15,477 nucleotides of DNA from contig SSSX01000862.1 of assembly GCA_015657735.1 (NCBI GenBank), positions 1-15,477 on the forward strand. The letters run 5' to 3'. Within the stretch, counting starts at the first letter, position 1; each line of letters begins with the position of its first letter. The notes beneath the pieces are model-generated. The model did not search any database and was not told the DNA's origin. It worked only from the letters and a program-made list of their open reading frames with translations. Below, piece by piece: positions 14,564 to 15,477 of the stretch. The stretch is from Zoogloeaceae bacterium (GTDB lineage: Bacteria > Pseudomonadota > Gammaproteobacteria > Burkholderiales > Rhodocyclaceae). A program made the position numbers and the translations under genes.

Positions 14564-14579
14564 AGCAAGCGGCGTGCCT
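14564..14579 (-). promoter_or_regulatory. Sigma-54 (RpoN) promoter for ycgR
   Basis: On the minus strand AGGCACG-CCGC-TTGCT matches the RpoN consensus at all but the first base, with GG and GC 10 bases apart. It is nearly identical to the fliE and fliK sites. Transcription is predicted near 14553, giving a leader of about 60 bases to the ycgR ATG, longer than at fliE or fliK. Confidence 0.87.
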
Positions 14580-14602
14580 CTTTCGCGCGGCCGCAAAGCA
14601 GC

Positions 14603-14624
14603 GGGGGACGGCAAGCCGTCCCCC
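14603..14624 (-). terminator. Hairpin terminator after phoU
   Basis: GGGGGACGGC (14603-14612) and GCCGTCCCCC (14615-14624) form a perfect 10-bp stem around AA. In the phoU transcript the loop reads CUUG closed by G-C, a known stable tetraloop type. It starts 27 bases past the phoU stop. The sequence after it on the minus strand is GCTGCTTTGCGG, only weakly T-rich, so termination efficiency is uncertain. Confidence 0.65.
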
Positions 14625-14651
14625 GGATGGATGTGGCGCGCGGCGGGGTGG

Positions 14652-15350
14652 TCAGCGCGTCGCTTCGCGTTCGATTTCCTCGAGGCTGGTGTGCCGCACA
14701 TCGCGACCCTTGACCATGTACACCACGTATTCGGCGATGTTCTTGGCGTGGTCGCCGATGCGCTCGACCGACTTGGCGACGAACATCAGTTCGATCGACT
14801 GGGAGATCGTGCGGGGGTCTTCCATCATGTAGGTGATCAGCTGGCGCATGATGCCCTTGAACTCGGCATCCACCTCCTTGTCGTGGCGCACCACCTGGGC
14901 GGCCGAGACGGTGTCGAGGCGGGCGTAGGCGTCGAGGGCGGTGCGCAGCATGTCCACCACCGCGTCGGCGATGTGGCCGAGGCGGATCTGCGGCATGAAG
15001 GGCGAGCCCATGGCGTGCAGATGCTTGGCGGTCTTGGCGATCTTCTTCGCCTCGTCGCCGATGCGCTCCAGATCGGTGATGGTCTTTTGCACGGTGCTGA
15101 CCATGCGCAGGTCGACGGCAGTCGGCTGGCGCTTGGCGATGACCTGGTTGCAGGCTTCGTCGAGCTCGATCTCGAGAAGGTTGACCCGGTTGTCGTTTTC
15201 GATGACCTGGTCGATCAGCAGTTGATCGCCGTCGGACAAACCTTCCATCGCCTTGACGATCTGCAACTCGACCATGCCGCCCATCTGGAGCACCCGCGTA
15301 CGGATGCCTTCCAGCTCGGAGTCGAACTTCTTGGAGGTGTGTTCGTTCAT
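14652..15350 (-). CDS. phoU: PhoU, phosphate-signalling regulator
   Basis: PhoU is a cytoplasmic protein that links the PstSCAB phosphate transporter to the PhoR sensor, keeping the Pho regulon off when phosphate is plentiful, and it is also tied to polyphosphate control. The 232-residue, all-helical protein has the two symmetrical three-helix repeats with their metal-binding E/DxxxD motifs: LERIGDEAKKIAK (94-106, Glu95/Asp99) and VERIGDHAKNIAEYVVY (195-211, Glu196/Asp200). The length is normal. I chose the ATG at 15350, preceded by AGGA at seven bases, over upstream in-frame starts that would run into the next gene. No pst, phoB or phoR gene is visible; the flagellar region ends here. I saw no convincing Pho box in the 70 bases upstream. 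Confidence 0.96.
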   Translation of the reverse strand: MNEHTSKKFDSELEGIRTRVLQMGGMVELQIVKAMEGLSDGDQLLIDQVIENDNRVNLLEIELDEACNQVIAKRQPTAVDLRMVSTVQKTITDLERIGDEAKKIAKTAKHLHAMGSPFMPQIRLGHIADAVVDMLRTALDAYARLDTVSAAQVVRHDKEVDAEFKGIMRQLITYMMEDPRTISQSIELMFVAKSVERIGDHAKNIAEYVVYMVKGRDVRHTSLEEIEREATR

Positions 15351-15420
15351 GGCAAATCCTGTGACTGGCGCTGTGGCTGACAAGGGGCGAAGGTTAACAG
15401 GGCTGTGTGACGTTTTTGTT

Positions 15421-15477
15421 TCAAGTCCGCTCGTAGACAACCACGCCGTCGGCGGTGGCGAGCAGCAGAACGTCGGC
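15421..15477 (-). CDS. C-terminal end of an unidentified gene
   Basis: Only the last 18 codons and a TGA are in the window, reading ADVLLLATADGVVVYERT. It lies on the phoU strand and ends 70 bases before the phoU start. The alternating hydrophobic pattern with a turn (ATADG) would fit the last blade of a beta-propeller/BNR-type protein, but 18 residues cannot support a family call. It could also be an unused open frame, though its position just before phoU favours a real gene. Confidence 0.45.
   Translation of the reverse strand, partial: ADVLLLATADGVVVYERT

Noticed and set aside
15351..15420. Pho box upstream of phoU
   Set aside because: TGTCA- and AGTCA-like words occur, but their spacing is not the 11-bp period of a Pho box.
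1..15477. Mobile elements, CRISPR arrays, tRNA/rRNA genes, riboswitches, defence or biosynthetic systems
   Set aside because: None was seen on either strand; apart from short intergenic gaps the window is filled by recognisable flagellar and regulatory genes.

Overview
The window is almost entirely a chromosomal flagellar locus from a GC-rich Gram-negative bacterium. The gene order (fliF-G-H-I-J-K-L-M-N-O-P-Q) and a FleS/FleR-type (FlrB/FlrC) two-component system adjoining fliE resemble the polar-flagellum clusters of Pseudomonas and Vibrio. Together with the GC richness and the neighbouring phoU and ycgR genes, this suggests a betaproteobacterium, perhaps Rhodocyclales (Azoarcus/Thauera/Azospira-like). 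That placement is inference from gene content; no marker such as rRNA is present.

Layout. Positions 1-10578, minus strand, read from right to left: fliF, fliG, fliH, fliI, fliJ, fliK, fliL, fliM, fliN, a roughly 0.5 kb break holding a small plus-strand ORF, then fliO, fliP and a fliQ that runs off the left edge about six residues short of its end. These encode the MS ring (FliF), the switch/C-ring (FliG, FliM, FliN), the export ATPase complex (FliH, FliI, FliJ), the hook-length ruler (FliK), the stator-associated FliL and the export gate (FliO, FliP, FliQ). Positions 10734-13662, plus strand: flrB (cytoplasmic sensor kinase), flrC (sigma-54 enhancer-binding response regulator) and fliE (MS-ring/rod adaptor), divergent from fliF. 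Positions 13729-15350, minus strand: a YcgR/FlgZ-type PilZ c-di-GMP receptor and phoU. The right edge holds the last 18 codons of an unidentified minus-strand gene.

Regulation visible in the DNA. Three near-perfect sigma-54 (RpoN) -24/-12 promoters, all fitting YGGCACG-NNNC-TTGCT, lie upstream of fliK, fliE and ycgR, and a weaker one sits at the right distance upstream of fliF. FlrC is a complete sigma-54 activator encoded between them, so a self-contained class II/III circuit can be read here: FlrB phosphorylates FlrC, and FlrC with RpoN drives fliE, fliF and fliK and also the c-di-GMP motility brake ycgR. A sigma-28-like site precedes fliJ.

No mobile element, CRISPR array, tRNA/rRNA or defence system was seen, and I found no evidence for a wholly new system. 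The items most worth a second look are the antisense small gene between fliN and fliO, the inverted flrBC-fliE block, the sigma-54 control of ycgR, the 11-bp tandem repeat between fliF and flrB, and the acidic insert in the FliF tail.
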